Assembly: GCF_004297875.1 (NCBI RefSeq)
Contig: NZ_SCSK01000044.1
Coordinates: forward strand, 18,352-82,351
Direction: 5' to 3'
DNA from: Pandoraea sp.
GTDB lineage: Bacteria > Pseudomonadota > Gammaproteobacteria > Burkholderiales > Burkholderiaceae
Length of the DNA stretch: 64,000 bases
In this document: positions 51,972 through 60,342 of the stretch, one piece after another
Layout: each line of letters starts with the position of its first letter
Numbering within the stretch: position 1 is the stretch's first letter
Notes under the pieces: model-generated
What the model was told of the DNA's origin: nothing
Databases searched by the model: none
Seen by the model: only the letters and a program-made list of their open reading frames with translations
Made by a program: the position numbers and the translations under genes

Positions 51972-52220
51972 GGCTTGCAAGGTGATGCCGCTATGATGCT
52001 CGACGAGGAATTGGCTGCAGGCTTATATCCGGCATGTTGCAGGCCGAGCCTGCCCGCCCTGATGGAATTCGCCAAGAACGACCTCATCTCCCACAGCGCG
52101 CTCGAAGCGCAGAGCAATGGTCAGGTTTACGTTCTTGCGGTCCAACCTGTCTTGCCATCATATCTTCACCTACCTTCGCAACCTTCCAGCGTGTTCTGCG
52201 GTAAAGCTATCGCCGTTTCT
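51972..52220 (-). ncRNA. Candidate guide (bridge/seek) RNA region of the IS
   Basis: A 249-bp non-coding stretch between the transposase stop and the right inverted repeat. Published work on IS110/IS1111 transposases places a structured guide RNA in the non-coding end, on the 3' side for the IS1111 group. Short hairpins are visible (GCAGGC-CGA-GCCTGC at 52039-52053; GCGCT-CGA-AGCGC at 52098-52110). The exact RNA limits and guide loops cannot be read by eye. Confidence 0.4.
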
Positions 52221-53243
52221 CTACGCGGGTTTTGCGCCCACATAGTCCTTCTGATAGGTGCCACCACGTGCCAACAGTGCCCAGGCGGTTCGCGCCATTT
52301 TGTTAGCCAGCGCGACGGCCGCCACGTTCGCTGGTCGGCGCTGCGCGATGTCTTCACACCACTTGCCCTTGTCTTTGGCTCTGAACAACACCATTCTTGC
52401 GCCGTGAATCAGCAGCGTACGCAGATACGTGTCGCCTCGCTTGCTGATTCCGCCCAGCCGTACCTTGCCGCCAGTGCCGCTCTGTCGCGGTACCAGACCA
52501 AGAAAGGCAGCCAGTTCACGCCCAGATTTGAATGCTGTCGGATCGCCAATCGTCGCCACCAGCGCTGTGGCAGTCAGCGGGCCGATACCCGGGATTTCCG
52601 CAACCGTCCGACAAGCTACTTCTTGACGCTGCCACGTTGCCAGCCGCTTCTCAAGTTTGCTGATCTCGCTATCGAGTTGCCCAATGTGTTGAAGCTGATC
52701 ACGCAGTGCGTCGAACAGCACCCCCGGTACCGCTTGCTCGACTTCGTCGATCCTCTGACGGATCTCCGCCAGGCCGGCCCTTCGCCCCGCCTTGAAGGTC
52801 ACACCAAACTCATACATCAGACCGCGCAGCTGGTTAATCTGCATGGTCCGCGACTTGACCAGCAGCGCTCGCATACGATGCAGTCCCAGCATGGCCTGTT
52901 GGTCTTCTGTCTTCGGCGCGACCTTGCGTGTGCCGGGTTGTTGCACAGCAGTCCAGATCGCTCGCGCATCGGCCGCGTCCGTCTTGTTGTTTTGCACGAA
53001 CGGGCGAATGAACTTCGCATGCAACAGCACCACCTCATGGCCCAGTGCCTTGATTTTGCGTGCCCACCAATGCGCGCTCCCACACGCCTCCAAGGCAACG
53101 CGACCCGCCGACCGCTGGCCAAGAAACTCAATCAGCTCCTGCTTGCTAAACCGCCGGTTGACGATCTCGCCGCCTTCGCCTTCCACCCAGTACATCTGGA
53201 AAACGCGTTTTGCAATATCCAGGCCGTATGTCGTAGGATTCAT
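52221..53243 (-). CDS. IS110-family transposase
   Basis: A 340-residue transposase. The N-terminal RuvC-like DEDD domain has Asp9 (YGLDIAKRVF), Glu52 (ALEACGSAHWW), Asp89 and Asp92 (NNKTDAADARAI). The C-terminal Transposase_20 domain has IPGIGPLTATALVATIGD and FLGLVPRQSGTGG, where Ser255 is the likely second catalytic residue. The frame is intact with full length for the family, so the enzyme is probably functional. The ATG at 53243 has a consensus GGAGG upstream; longer readings into the inverted repeat are not needed. Confidence 0.95.
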   Translation of the reverse strand: MNPTTYGLDIAKRVFQMYWVEGEGGEIVNRRFSKQELIEFLGQRSAGRVALEACGSAHWWARKIKALGHEVVLLHAKFIRPFVQNNKTDAADARAIWTAVQQPGTRKVAPKTEDQQAMLGLHRMRALLVKSRTMQINQLRGLMYEFGVTFKAGRRAGLAEIRQRIDEVEQAVPGVLFDALRDQLQHIGQLDSEISKLEKRLATWQRQEVACRTVAEIPGIGPLTATALVATIGDPTAFKSGRELAAFLGLVPRQSGTGGKVRLGGISKRGDTYLRTLLIHGARMVLFRAKDKGKWCEDIAQRRPANVAAVALANKMARTAWALLARGGTYQKDYVGAKPA

Positions 53244-53373
53244 TTGGTCCCTCCGTTCCTCAAGTGGTCGCAACAACTCCACTTTGGCACATCGATGCCG
53301 TTCGGTTCTGGAGGGACCCTTATGGCCAAAAAAGCTCGCTCCAGATTTCTGCGCCTGAATCTCCCCGGAGGGA

Positions 53374-53387
53374 GGGCGGCGTTCATA
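53374..53387 (-). repeat. Inverted repeat, transposase-proximal (left) end of the IS
   Basis: 14 bp, a perfect inverted match to 51958-51971. Just outside it, on the minus strand, is TTAAGGAGATGG, which looks like the lost ribosome binding site of the PepSY gene. Confidence 0.85.
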
Positions 53388-53404
53388 CCATCTCCTTAAC
53401 GTGA

Positions 53405-53424
53405 ATGGCTTGAAAAAAAGCCAT
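53405..53424. repeat. Small palindrome next to the IS left end
   Basis: ATGGCTT (53405-53411) and AAGCCAT (53418-53424) form a 7-bp hairpin with a 6-nt loop, about 18 bp outside the left inverted repeat and 80 bp after the PilZ gene. It may be a weak terminator for the PilZ gene or chance. Confidence 0.4.
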
Positions 53425-53503
53425 GCCGCCAGTGTGCGATGCGACACTTAGGTCACCGTTAGGAGAGGCGCCAGATCGATGCGACGCCGGTACGCGAGCC
53501 CGG

Positions 53504-53899
53504 CTAACTGCTCCGCGCAGCCAGCCGCTCGACCCATCCGCCCAGCACATGCTGGTGTTCGACGTCGATTTTCCGGATATGCGCGCCCAGCCGAAACCCG
53601 TCACGCGTGAGGATGCTGTTGCGGACCTCGGCATGGATCGGCGCTGCAAGCCGCTGGGCCATATCGTCCAGGCCACGCATGTGCAGCAACAGGCACACCC
53701 CCGTGCCGAGCGGGATCGTCTCGTCCGTGATGAAACTCAGTCCTTCCCTGGAGACGTCCCACACGCGCACGGGAATCTCCCTGTTCTCGAGACGAAGCGT
53801 GGCGTTCCATTTCACGCGAACGCGCGGCGCCGGCCGCGCGACCGCAAGACCCGGCGAGAGACTCAGTTTGTTGACAAGGCGCGATGCGTCAGAGGCCAC
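53504..53899 (-). CDS. PilZ-like domain protein
   Basis: A 131-residue protein with one PilZ-type beta barrel (about 22-125). The second c-di-GMP motif is clear as WDVSREGLSF (D/NxSxxG), but the first (RxxxR) is weak, reading RVRVKWNA, so nucleotide binding is uncertain. It starts with GTG at 53899. Before the IS arrived, the PepSY gene would have been the next gene downstream on this strand. About 80 bp of very AT-rich DNA (53920-53980) lies upstream. Confidence 0.75.
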   Translation of the reverse strand: MASDASRLVNKLSLSPGLAVARPAPRVRVKWNATLRLENREIPVRVWDVSREGLSFITDETIPLGTGVCLLLHMRGLDDMAQRLAAPIHAEVRNSILTRDGFRLGAHIRKIDVEHQHVLGGWVERLAARSS

Positions 53900-53980
53900 T
53901 ATGACAGTTCCCCGGATTATTGGATTTTTATATATATTTATGTGTATAACGAACTAAATATTATCTCACTTCACTATTTT

Positions 53981-54892
53981 TCACAAAGCCGCCAGGTCGC
54001 CCAGGCGTGCGACGCCGTGCAGCCAATTGCTGAAGACGTCCAGCGCCTCAACGTTGATCGGGTCGTCGTTGTAGGAAATGAAATAGCCGCATTCATTGCG
54101 AATGAAATGCGTGGACGGGACGGTCAGCCTATTGCTAGCCAATTCCGTGGGGATGAATATCTCCGGCACCAGGGCGACCCCCAGTCCGGACATCGCCGCG
54201 CTGGTCAACATGGTAAACAGCTCGAACCGGCAACCGCGCAACGGTTTGTAGACGTCGTCCAGGCCGGCGCTGGCAAACCACTGCGGCCATGCGTCCTCAC
54301 GCGAGGACAGATGCAGCAGCGGCAATTGCGCAATCATTTCGACCGAGACGCCGCGTTTCGGGTTGACCAGTTCAGGATGACACACCGGGATCACTCGCCC
54401 TTCTGGCAACAGTTGCTCGCCGCGGGTTCCCTGCCACACGTCGCTGCCGTAATAGATCGCCGCATCGAATTGCGTGTTATTCAAAATAAATGGGTCGGAT
54501 CGCGCGGTGATATTGACGTTGATGCCAGGATATTTACCCCTGAAGTCGCGCAGCTTGGGGATCAGCCACTGCGTGGCGAATGTCGCGCTGACGGCCAGAT
54601 CGAGCGATGCGCCTTCCTCGCGCTGATCGATCAGATCGAGCGTATTGCGTTCGATGCGGTCGAGACATTTTTTGATTTTCAGCGCATAGCTCGAACCATA
54701 ATGGGTCAGCTCGATTCTTTTCTTCACCCGCTTGAACAACACCACGCCCAAGCGGTGCTCGAGTCCGGTGATCTGCTTGCTGACCGCGCTTTGCGTCAGA
54801 TGCAGCTCTTCGGCCGCGCGGGTCAGACTCTGATGCCTGGCGACGCACTCGAAGATCTCCAACGCCGTCAGACTCGGGATTGCCTTCCTCAT
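53981..54892 (-). CDS. LysR family regulator (GcvA-like)
   Basis: A 303-residue LysR regulator. The start PSLTALEIFECVARHQSLTR and the helix-turn-helix AAEELHLTQSAVSKQITGLE are of the GcvA/AmpR-like subgroup. The effector domain (about 90-295) includes QPLL-type LPLLHLSSREDAWPQWF. It is divergent from the polar-amino-acid ABC/oxidase operon at 55266, which is its most likely target. Confidence 0.93.
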   Translation of the reverse strand: MRKAIPSLTALEIFECVARHQSLTRAAEELHLTQSAVSKQITGLEHRLGVVLFKRVKKRIELTHYGSSYALKIKKCLDRIERNTLDLIDQREEGASLDLAVSATFATQWLIPKLRDFRGKYPGINVNITARSDPFILNNTQFDAAIYYGSDVWQGTRGEQLLPEGRVIPVCHPELVNPKRGVSVEMIAQLPLLHLSSREDAWPQWFASAGLDDVYKPLRGCRFELFTMLTSAAMSGLGVALVPEIFIPTELASNRLTVPSTHFIRNECGYFISYNDDPINVEALDVFSNWLHGVARLGDLAAL

Positions 54893-55265
54893 CTATTGCC
54901 CTCCTTGACGCGAGCACTCGGCCAGACGCATCTGCCCTGCGGATCGAAGCGCCGCCGATTTTGGCCGGCTGCACAGATTCACTCGCCAGGCGCGCCGTGA
55001 TCATTCCATAAATTCATAACAACGCAACCAAATCTCAGTTTTCCAGCACAACTTTTGTGATTAATCTCTGAAAACGGATTTTGGTGGCGGTTAAAGCAAA
55101 ACGCAATAGACATTCGTCCAAAAGCGACTCAAGTCCGTCTCGATAAGGAAGGCCAGTCGTCGCGGCGATGAACGATCAACGCCCGCGGCTGCCTCGTCCG
55201 TCGTGTCAAGTCGAAAAGCGCGAGCAGGCGGCATCCCTGAAGCAGACTTTTACCGGAGACACCCT
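54893..55265. other. Divergent control region of the LysR gene and ABC/oxidase operon
   Basis: About 370 bp without a supported gene. It has an AT-richer core (about 55005-55115) with TTCATAA-type tracts suited to LysR binding, but no T-N11-A box stands out clearly enough to call. No strong -35/-10 pair was found. Confidence 0.5.
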
Positions 55266-56117
55266 ATGACAAAAAAATCGTTGACCAAATTTTTCGCTGG
55301 GCTTTTGCTCGGCGCCACCGTATCGCTTGGTGCGGCCGCAGCATTTGCCGGCACCACGCTGGATCGCGTCGAGACCAGCAAGCAGATCGTCATCGCGGTA
55401 AGCGCCAAGTGGCCGCCGCATGCTTTCCTCGACAGCCACCACCAGCTCGAAGGCTACGACATCGACGTCAGCAACGAGATCGCCAAGCGCCTTGGCGTGA
55501 AGGTCAAGTTCGACACACCGGATTTCAACCTGGTGACCGGTGGGCATTGGCACGGCCGCTGGGATCTGGCCGTATTTGGCATTACACCGACCATCGCACG
55601 GGCCCGGGTGCTGGATTTCCCGGCGATCTACTATTACAGCGCCTATGTCTTCGTCGTCCATAAGGATTCCACGGCCAAGACCCGCGAGGACCTCAAGAAC
55701 GTCGTGTTCGGCGTCGAGGGCGGCACCACGGCGGACGACTATATGCATCATGCGCTGCAAATCGATGCCAAGAGCCTGCCGCCGTTCCACTATCTGGACT
55801 TCACGCCGACCCTGAGAACCTACAAGACCTCGCTGCTGCCGTTCGAGGATCTGCGCCTGGGTAACAACGTGCGCCTGGGCGCGATCATCGCCGAGAAGGA
55901 AACCGCGATGGCGGCCATCAAGCATGGTTATCCGGTCAAGATCATTCCCAACGACATCGCGTATTGGGAGCCGGTGGGCATCGCCGCCGACAAGGGCGAC
56001 CCTGCGTTCGATCAGAAAATCGCCTCGATCATCGCCGACATGAAAAAGGACGGCACGCTGAAGAAGATCAGCGAGAAATGGTTCGGCGCGGATTACACCA
56101 CCATCAACGCCAACTAG
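55266..56117 (+). CDS. Polar amino-acid-type ABC substrate-binding protein
   Basis: A 283-residue periplasmic binding protein (SBP_bac_3). The signal peptide (about 1-28) ends AAAAFAG. The lobe motifs include FDLGYDIDV-like LEGYDIDVSNEIAKRLGVKV and WDLAVFGITPTIARARVLDF, here binding-site landmarks, and GVEGGTTADDYM. The ligand is probably an amino acid, amine or opine-like compound, given the FAD oxidase that follows. It opens a four-gene operon. Confidence 0.92.
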   Translation: MTKKSLTKFFAGLLLGATVSLGAAAAFAGTTLDRVETSKQIVIAVSAKWPPHAFLDSHHQLEGYDIDVSNEIAKRLGVKVKFDTPDFNLVTGGHWHGRWDLAVFGITPTIARARVLDFPAIYYYSAYVFVVHKDSTAKTREDLKNVVFGVEGGTTADDYMHHALQIDAKSLPPFHYLDFTPTLRTYKTSLLPFEDLRLGNNVRLGAIIAEKETAMAAIKHGYPVKIIPNDIAYWEPVGIAADKGDPAFDQKIASIIADMKKDGTLKKISEKWFGADYTTINAN

Positions 56118-56187
56118 ACGCCCGGCAAACGTTGCCGGCTTCGGCCAACCCCTGAACGGCGGGGAGACATCCCCGCCTGCACACAAC

Positions 56188-57483
56188 GTGCCTGAATACT
56201 CCGATAACTATTACACCCAAACCGCTTCTTCGACCGCCCGGTACCCTAGCCTCGCCCGGGCCGAGGAAGCCGACGTATGCGTGGTCGGCGCCGGGCTCGC
56301 GGGCCTGACGGCGGCGCTGACGCTGGCCCGCGCCGGCAAGCGGGTAATCCTGCTCGACGCCGAGAGAATTGCGTGGGGAGCATCGGGCCGCAACGGCGGG
56401 GTCGTGAGCCCGGGCTATGCGACCAGTTTCGATGCGATCGCAAAACGGGCCGGAGACGAAGCCGCCAGGCAGCTGCACCGGCTTTCGATCGAAGGCGTCG
56501 AGATCGTCAGAAATAACATCGGCCGGCTGGGCATCCAGGGCGCGGATCCGATCAACGGAGTGCTGCGGGTCGGGCGCTTCGACAACTCGGACGAAGTCAG
56601 AAAATACATCGCCTGGGTCGAGCGCACGTTCGACTATCCGCTGCAATTTCACCCCAAGGACGAAATTCGCGCGCTGCTGGCGTCCAGGAAATACTTCAAC
56701 GCGATCTACAACCCCGGCGCGTTTCATTTCCATCCGCTTAACTACGCGATCGGGCTGGCGCAGGAATTCACCCGGCTGGGTGGCCTGATCTTCGAGGACT
56801 CGCGCGCGCTCGGCATCGAGCACAGGGCAACCGTCAAGCAGGTGACGACCCGGGCAGGCTCGGTGCGCGCCAAAGACGTGTTGATCGCCTGCGGCGGCTA
56901 TACCGATCGGCTCGTTCCCGCGCTGGCGCGCAGCTATATACCGATCCTGACCTACATGGTGGTCTCGCGGCCGGCCCAGGCGCTGCTCGCCACCGCGATT
57001 CGAACGCGCGCCTCGATTGGAGACAGCCGCCGCTCGAGCGACTACTACCGGCTCGTCGACGGCGGCCGGCGCCTGTTGTGGGGCGGCATGATCACCACCC
57101 GCCAGGCCGAGCCTGCCCAACTGGGCGCCCTGCTCAAGCAGCGCATTGTCGATACGTATCCGCAGTTGGCCGAGCTCGAGATCGAGCGCGCGTGGTCCGG
57201 CCGCATGGCCTACGCCCGGCATCTGATGCCGCAAATCGGCACACTGGGCGGCGGCCTGTGGTACTGCACGAGCTTCGGCGGCCATGGCATGAATACCACC
57301 GCTATCGGCGGCACCGTCATTGCCGAGGCGATGCTCGGCGCCTCGGCACGCTATAAGCTTTTCAGCCCATTCGGGCTGACCTGGACCGGCGGGCCATTGG
57401 GCGCCGCGGCGGTGCAATTGACCTACTGGCGCTACCAGCTCAACGACTTTCTGCAAGAGCGCAAATCGCGGGTCCACGATTAG
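56188..57483 (+). CDS. FAD-dependent amine/amino-acid oxidase (PuuB/OrdL-like)
   Basis: A 431-residue DAO-fold flavoprotein. The FAD motif is [19 protein letters not shown], followed by the OrdL hallmark [17 protein letters not shown], and C-terminal [16 protein letters not shown] and [15 protein letters not shown]. Close families include gamma-glutamylputrescine oxidase and sarcosine-type oxidases; the substrate is unknown. It begins with GTG at 56188. Its place between the binding protein and the permease argues that it oxidises the imported ligand in the cytosol. Confidence 0.9.
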   Translation: MPEYSDNYYTQTASSTARYPSLARAEEADVCVVGAGLAGLTAALTLARAGKRVILLDAERIAWGASGRNGGVVSPGYATSFDAIAKRAGDEAARQLHRLSIEGVEIVRNNIGRLGIQGADPINGVLRVGRFDNSDEVRKYIAWVERTFDYPLQFHPKDEIRALLASRKYFNAIYNPGAFHFHPLNYAIGLAQEFTRLGGLIFEDSRALGIEHRATVKQVTTRAGSVRAKDVLIACGGYTDRLVPALARSYIPILTYMVVSRPAQALLATAIRTRASIGDSRRSSDYYRLVDGGRRLLWGGMITTRQAEPAQLGALLKQRIVDTYPQLAELEIERAWSGRMAYARHLMPQIGTLGGGLWYCTSFGGHGMNTTAIGGTVIAEAMLGASARYKLFSPFGLTWTGGPLGAAAVQLTYWRYQLNDFLQERKSRVHD

Positions 57484-57500
57484 GGTTGGAGAATCGAGTT

Positions 57501-58466
57501 ATGCCGCTGACCAATCAAAAGAAATACAAGGGATCGACGACCGGTCTCGTTCTGCTCGTTCTGGCGCTTTTAGTCGGCACTTATTATTATTTCCTGTTTG
57601 CCGACGACGGCTGGCTGATGCGCCTGATCACCGCGCACGTTACGGGAAAGCCGCAGACCATCTCGTATCTGCACGGCGCCCGATGGGCCGCGGGCGTTGC
57701 CCTGTTCGTCGTCAACTATTGGCTACTCGGAAAGACGCCCAAGCAGTTGCAGATCTGCGTGACGGCGGTCGAACTGTTCCTGCTGCTCGCGCTGTTCATG
57801 ACGACATTCCGCCTGAGCCCGAAATTCATCGAGGCGAATGTCGGTTACCTGATTACCCAGGGCGCGTTCACGACGCTCTACGTCTCGGCGATCTCGATCG
57901 TCATCGCCTTTTGCATCGCCCTGGTCACGGCCATTGCCCGGCTCTCGTCGAGCGGCGTGGCGGTCGGCATCGCGCGTTTCTATACGTCGTTCTTTCGCGG
58001 GATTCCGCTGCTCATACAGATCTTCATTCTGTATATGGGCTTTCCCGAGCTTGGCTTCGTGATCAACCCGATACCGGCCGGCATCGCCGCACTGTCGCTG
58101 TGCTACGGCGCCTATATGAGCGAAGTGTTCCGCGCCGGCATCCAAAGCATTCCGCCCGGCCAGTGGGAAGCTTCGCGCGCACTGGGTCTTCACAAACGCA
58201 AAATCATGCGGCTGGTGATTCTGCCGCAGGCGCTGAAGATCATCATTCCGCCCACCGGCAATCACTTCATCGCCATGCTCAAGGACAGCTCGCTGGTCTC
58301 CGTGGTGGGGGTATGGGAGTTGACCTACGTCGCCAGCACGGTGGGCAATCGCGACTTCCGCAACATGGAGATGCTGATCACGGCGGCGGCCATCTACTGG
58401 CTGATGTCGATCGGCCTGGAAGTCGTGCAGGGCCGGATCGAGCGCCGCTACAGCCGCGCTGCCTGA
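57501..58466 (+). CDS. Polar amino-acid-type ABC permease
   Basis: A 321-residue HisM/GlnP-type permease with an N-terminal extension. An extra pair of hydrophobic helices (about 13-35 and 62-80) precedes the core permease (about 95-310), where [20 protein letters not shown] and the EAA loop [20 protein letters not shown] are visible. The ATG at 57501 follows TTGGAGA. It is one permease subunit only, so the transporter would use a homodimer. Confidence 0.92.
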   Translation: MPLTNQKKYKGSTTGLVLLVLALLVGTYYYFLFADDGWLMRLITAHVTGKPQTISYLHGARWAAGVALFVVNYWLLGKTPKQLQICVTAVELFLLLALFMTTFRLSPKFIEANVGYLITQGAFTTLYVSAISIVIAFCIALVTAIARLSSSGVAVGIARFYTSFFRGIPLLIQIFILYMGFPELGFVINPIPAGIAALSLCYGAYMSEVFRAGIQSIPPGQWEASRALGLHKRKIMRLVILPQALKIIIPPTGNHFIAMLKDSSLVSVVGVWELTYVASTVGNRDFRNMEMLITAAAIYWLMSIGLEVVQGRIERRYSRAA

Positions 58467-58522
58467 ACGGGTCCGCTCGCATGGCAGCGAGCGAACCGCC
58501 TGGTCATCAAGGGGATATGCAA

Positions 58523-59272
58523 ATGCAGGGCGAGATCAAGTATGCGATCACGATGGAAAACGTGAACAAATGGTTCGGCAAGCATCATGTGCTCAAGGAC
58601 ATCAACCTCAGCATCAGAGACCAGGAGAAAGTCGTCATTTGCGGGCCGTCGGGCTCGGGCAAGTCCACCATGATCCGCTGCATCAACGGCCTCGAGGAAC
58701 ACCAGCAGGGCAAGATCGTGGTCGGCGGTGTCGAACTGTCGGACGAGCTGAATTCGCTGGACCACGTGCGCGGCAACGCCGGCATGGTGTTTCAGTCGTT
58801 CAATCTGTTCCCGCACATGACCATTCTGGACAATTGCACGCTCGCGCCCATCCATGTGCGCGGCATGAAGAAGCAACAAGCCGAGGAGCTCGCCATGAGC
58901 CTCATGGCACGCGTGAAAATCCAGGATCAGGCCCATAAATACCCGGCCCAGCTATCCGGCGGGCAGCAGCAGCGCGTGGCGATCGCCAGGGCACTGTGCA
59001 TGCAGCCCAAAATCATGCTGTTCGACGAACCGACCTCGGCCCTGGATCCGGAGATGGTCAAGGAAGTGCTGGATACGATGATCGAACTGACCGAACTGGG
59101 CATGACCATGCTGTGCGTGACGCACGAAATGAACTTCGCCAAGCAGATCGCCGATCGGGTCGTATTCATGGATAACGGTTCAATCGTCGAAGCGGGCACC
59201 CCGAGCGAGATTTTCGAGGCGCCGCGCACCGACCGGCTCAGGACGTTTCTGAGCCAGATACTTCATCACTAG
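58523..59272 (+). CDS. Polar amino-acid-type ABC ATPase (GlnQ/HisP-like)
   Basis: A 249-residue ATPase. Walker A is GPSGSGKST, the signature [15 protein letters not shown] is intact, Walker B is [13 protein letters not shown] and the switch His lies in [29 protein letters not shown] is typical of GlnQ-like proteins. I chose the ATG at 58523, spaced 8 nt from AAGGGG; an ATG at 58517 is too close to that site. It ends the operon. Confidence 0.95.
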   Translation: MQGEIKYAITMENVNKWFGKHHVLKDINLSIRDQEKVVICGPSGSGKSTMIRCINGLEEHQQGKIVVGGVELSDELNSLDHVRGNAGMVFQSFNLFPHMTILDNCTLAPIHVRGMKKQQAEELAMSLMARVKIQDQAHKYPAQLSGGQQQRVAIARALCMQPKIMLFDEPTSALDPEMVKEVLDTMIELTELGMTMLCVTHEMNFAKQIADRVVFMDNGSIVEAGTPSEIFEAPRTDRLRTFLSQILHH

Positions 59273-59401
59273 GGGCGACCGGGCAGCTGCGGTGGTCGCC
59301 CTCGGGCGCGAGCGCGCTTCGATTGTCGAGGCGGGCGCCCCGCCCCGGCCTGCCAGGTTGACGGCACGTCCTCTTGCGGCCGCGCCTGGCGGCGGCCATC
59401 G

Positions 59402-59407
59402 TATAAT
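59402..59407 (+). promoter_or_regulatory. Candidate -10 element for the GT25/ligase genes
   Basis: A perfect TATAAT about 95 nt upstream of the glycosyltransferase start. No matching -35 is found at 16-18 bp, so activator help or chance is possible. Confidence 0.3.
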
Positions 59408-59500
59408 GCCGACGCGCCAGGACGGCTGGCCCGCATCGCGCCCTTGGCGCGACCGCATGATGCTTGCGGCCCAACCACGCTTTTTCGACCAACCACAGAC

Positions 59501-60292
59501 ATGCTCGCTTCGGATCCGCCCCCGCTTACCCCCGGCGACACGCTGCCGGTGCCAGGTCTCGACGGCATTTACGTGCTGAGCGTCAAGTCGTTTGCCGACC
59601 GCATCGCGCATATCCGCAGGGAGCTGGGCGCCCAGCGCCTGGACTTCGAGTTCGTGTTCGACCACGATGCAGCGGAATTGGAACCGACCGTATTGGCACG
59701 CCAGTTTCCGCCAGACACCCAGCTCTCGCGCGCGCATTGCTCGCTGGTGCTCAAGCATGCCGAAGCCTGGCGTCGCGCATTATCGCGCGGACAGCGAACG
59801 ATCCTCGTGCTGGAAGACGACGTGCTGCTTAACCGGAATTTTCGCGTCGGGCTGGCCACCGCACTGGCGGCTGGGCGCGAGCTGCGCGACGGCTGGCTGA
59901 TTTTCCTGGGCGGCGCCGACACCAAGGTGCCGGATGCCTTCTTTCTGTCGGAAACGCCGCTTTTCCCGTTACCGCTGCCGACCGCCGAGGGCTACCTCAC
60001 CGACGCCGCAGCGATGGCGCGCCGCGTTGCCTGGCTCGATGCCAACCAGGCCGACCTGCCGGCCGATCACCTGATCAACCAGATCGACGAGGCTTGCGGT
60101 ATCCCGCAATATTGGCTGCGCTCCCCGGTGGTCGAGCAGGGGAGTGTTTTCGGGCTGTTCACCAGCAAACTGGATCGCAACCGCCTGAAACACTCGACCG
60201 TCTATAATTGGCTGCGCTATCACTGGAACAAGATTCGTCGGCGGCGATTGCGCGGCTGCTGGGTCAAGCTGCGCGCGCGTCTGGGCGGCTAG
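59501..60292 (+). CDS. Glycosyltransferase family 25 (LPS biosynthesis type)
   Basis: A 263-residue GT25 protein, the LgtB/LpsA-like class that adds galactose or similar sugars to lipooligosaccharide. IYVLSVKSFADRIAHIRREL, SRAHCSLVLKHAEAWRRAL and the acidic LVLEDDVLLNRNF motif are the family blocks. The C-terminus is very basic (KIRRRRLRGCWVKLRARLGG), which suits membrane association. The ATG at 59501 was chosen. It is followed by an O-antigen ligase-like gene. Confidence 0.88.
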   Translation: MLASDPPPLTPGDTLPVPGLDGIYVLSVKSFADRIAHIRRELGAQRLDFEFVFDHDAAELEPTVLARQFPPDTQLSRAHCSLVLKHAEAWRRALSRGQRTILVLEDDVLLNRNFRVGLATALAAGRELRDGWLIFLGGADTKVPDAFFLSETPLFPLPLPTAEGYLTDAAAMARRVAWLDANQADLPADHLINQIDEACGIPQYWLRSPVVEQGSVFGLFTSKLDRNRLKHSTVYNWLRYHWNKIRRRRLRGCWVKLRARLGG

Positions 60293-60342
60293 ACCGGCAT
60301 GCGCGGCCCGGCACATTTCATCAATCCTCACACTCATCCATC

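Larger units (their letters stand above)
51958..53387 (-). mobile_element. IS110-family insertion sequence, IS1111-like, about 1.43 kb
   Basis: Perfect 14-bp inverted repeats (TATGAACGCCGCCC at 51958-51971 and its complement at 53374-53387) enclose one transposase gene. Classical IS110 elements lack terminal repeats, while the IS1111 subgroup has short subterminal ones with a few bases outside, so the true ends are probably a few bp beyond (about 51955 and 53394). The 5' non-coding part is about 130 bp and the 3' part about 250 bp. No target duplication is evident, as expected for this family. Confidence 0.85.

Noticed and set aside
57683..59272. A 529-codon reading of the GlnQ-like gene extended back through the permease
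   Set aside because: The extension shadows the permease gene; the ATPase begins at 58523 behind AAGGGG.
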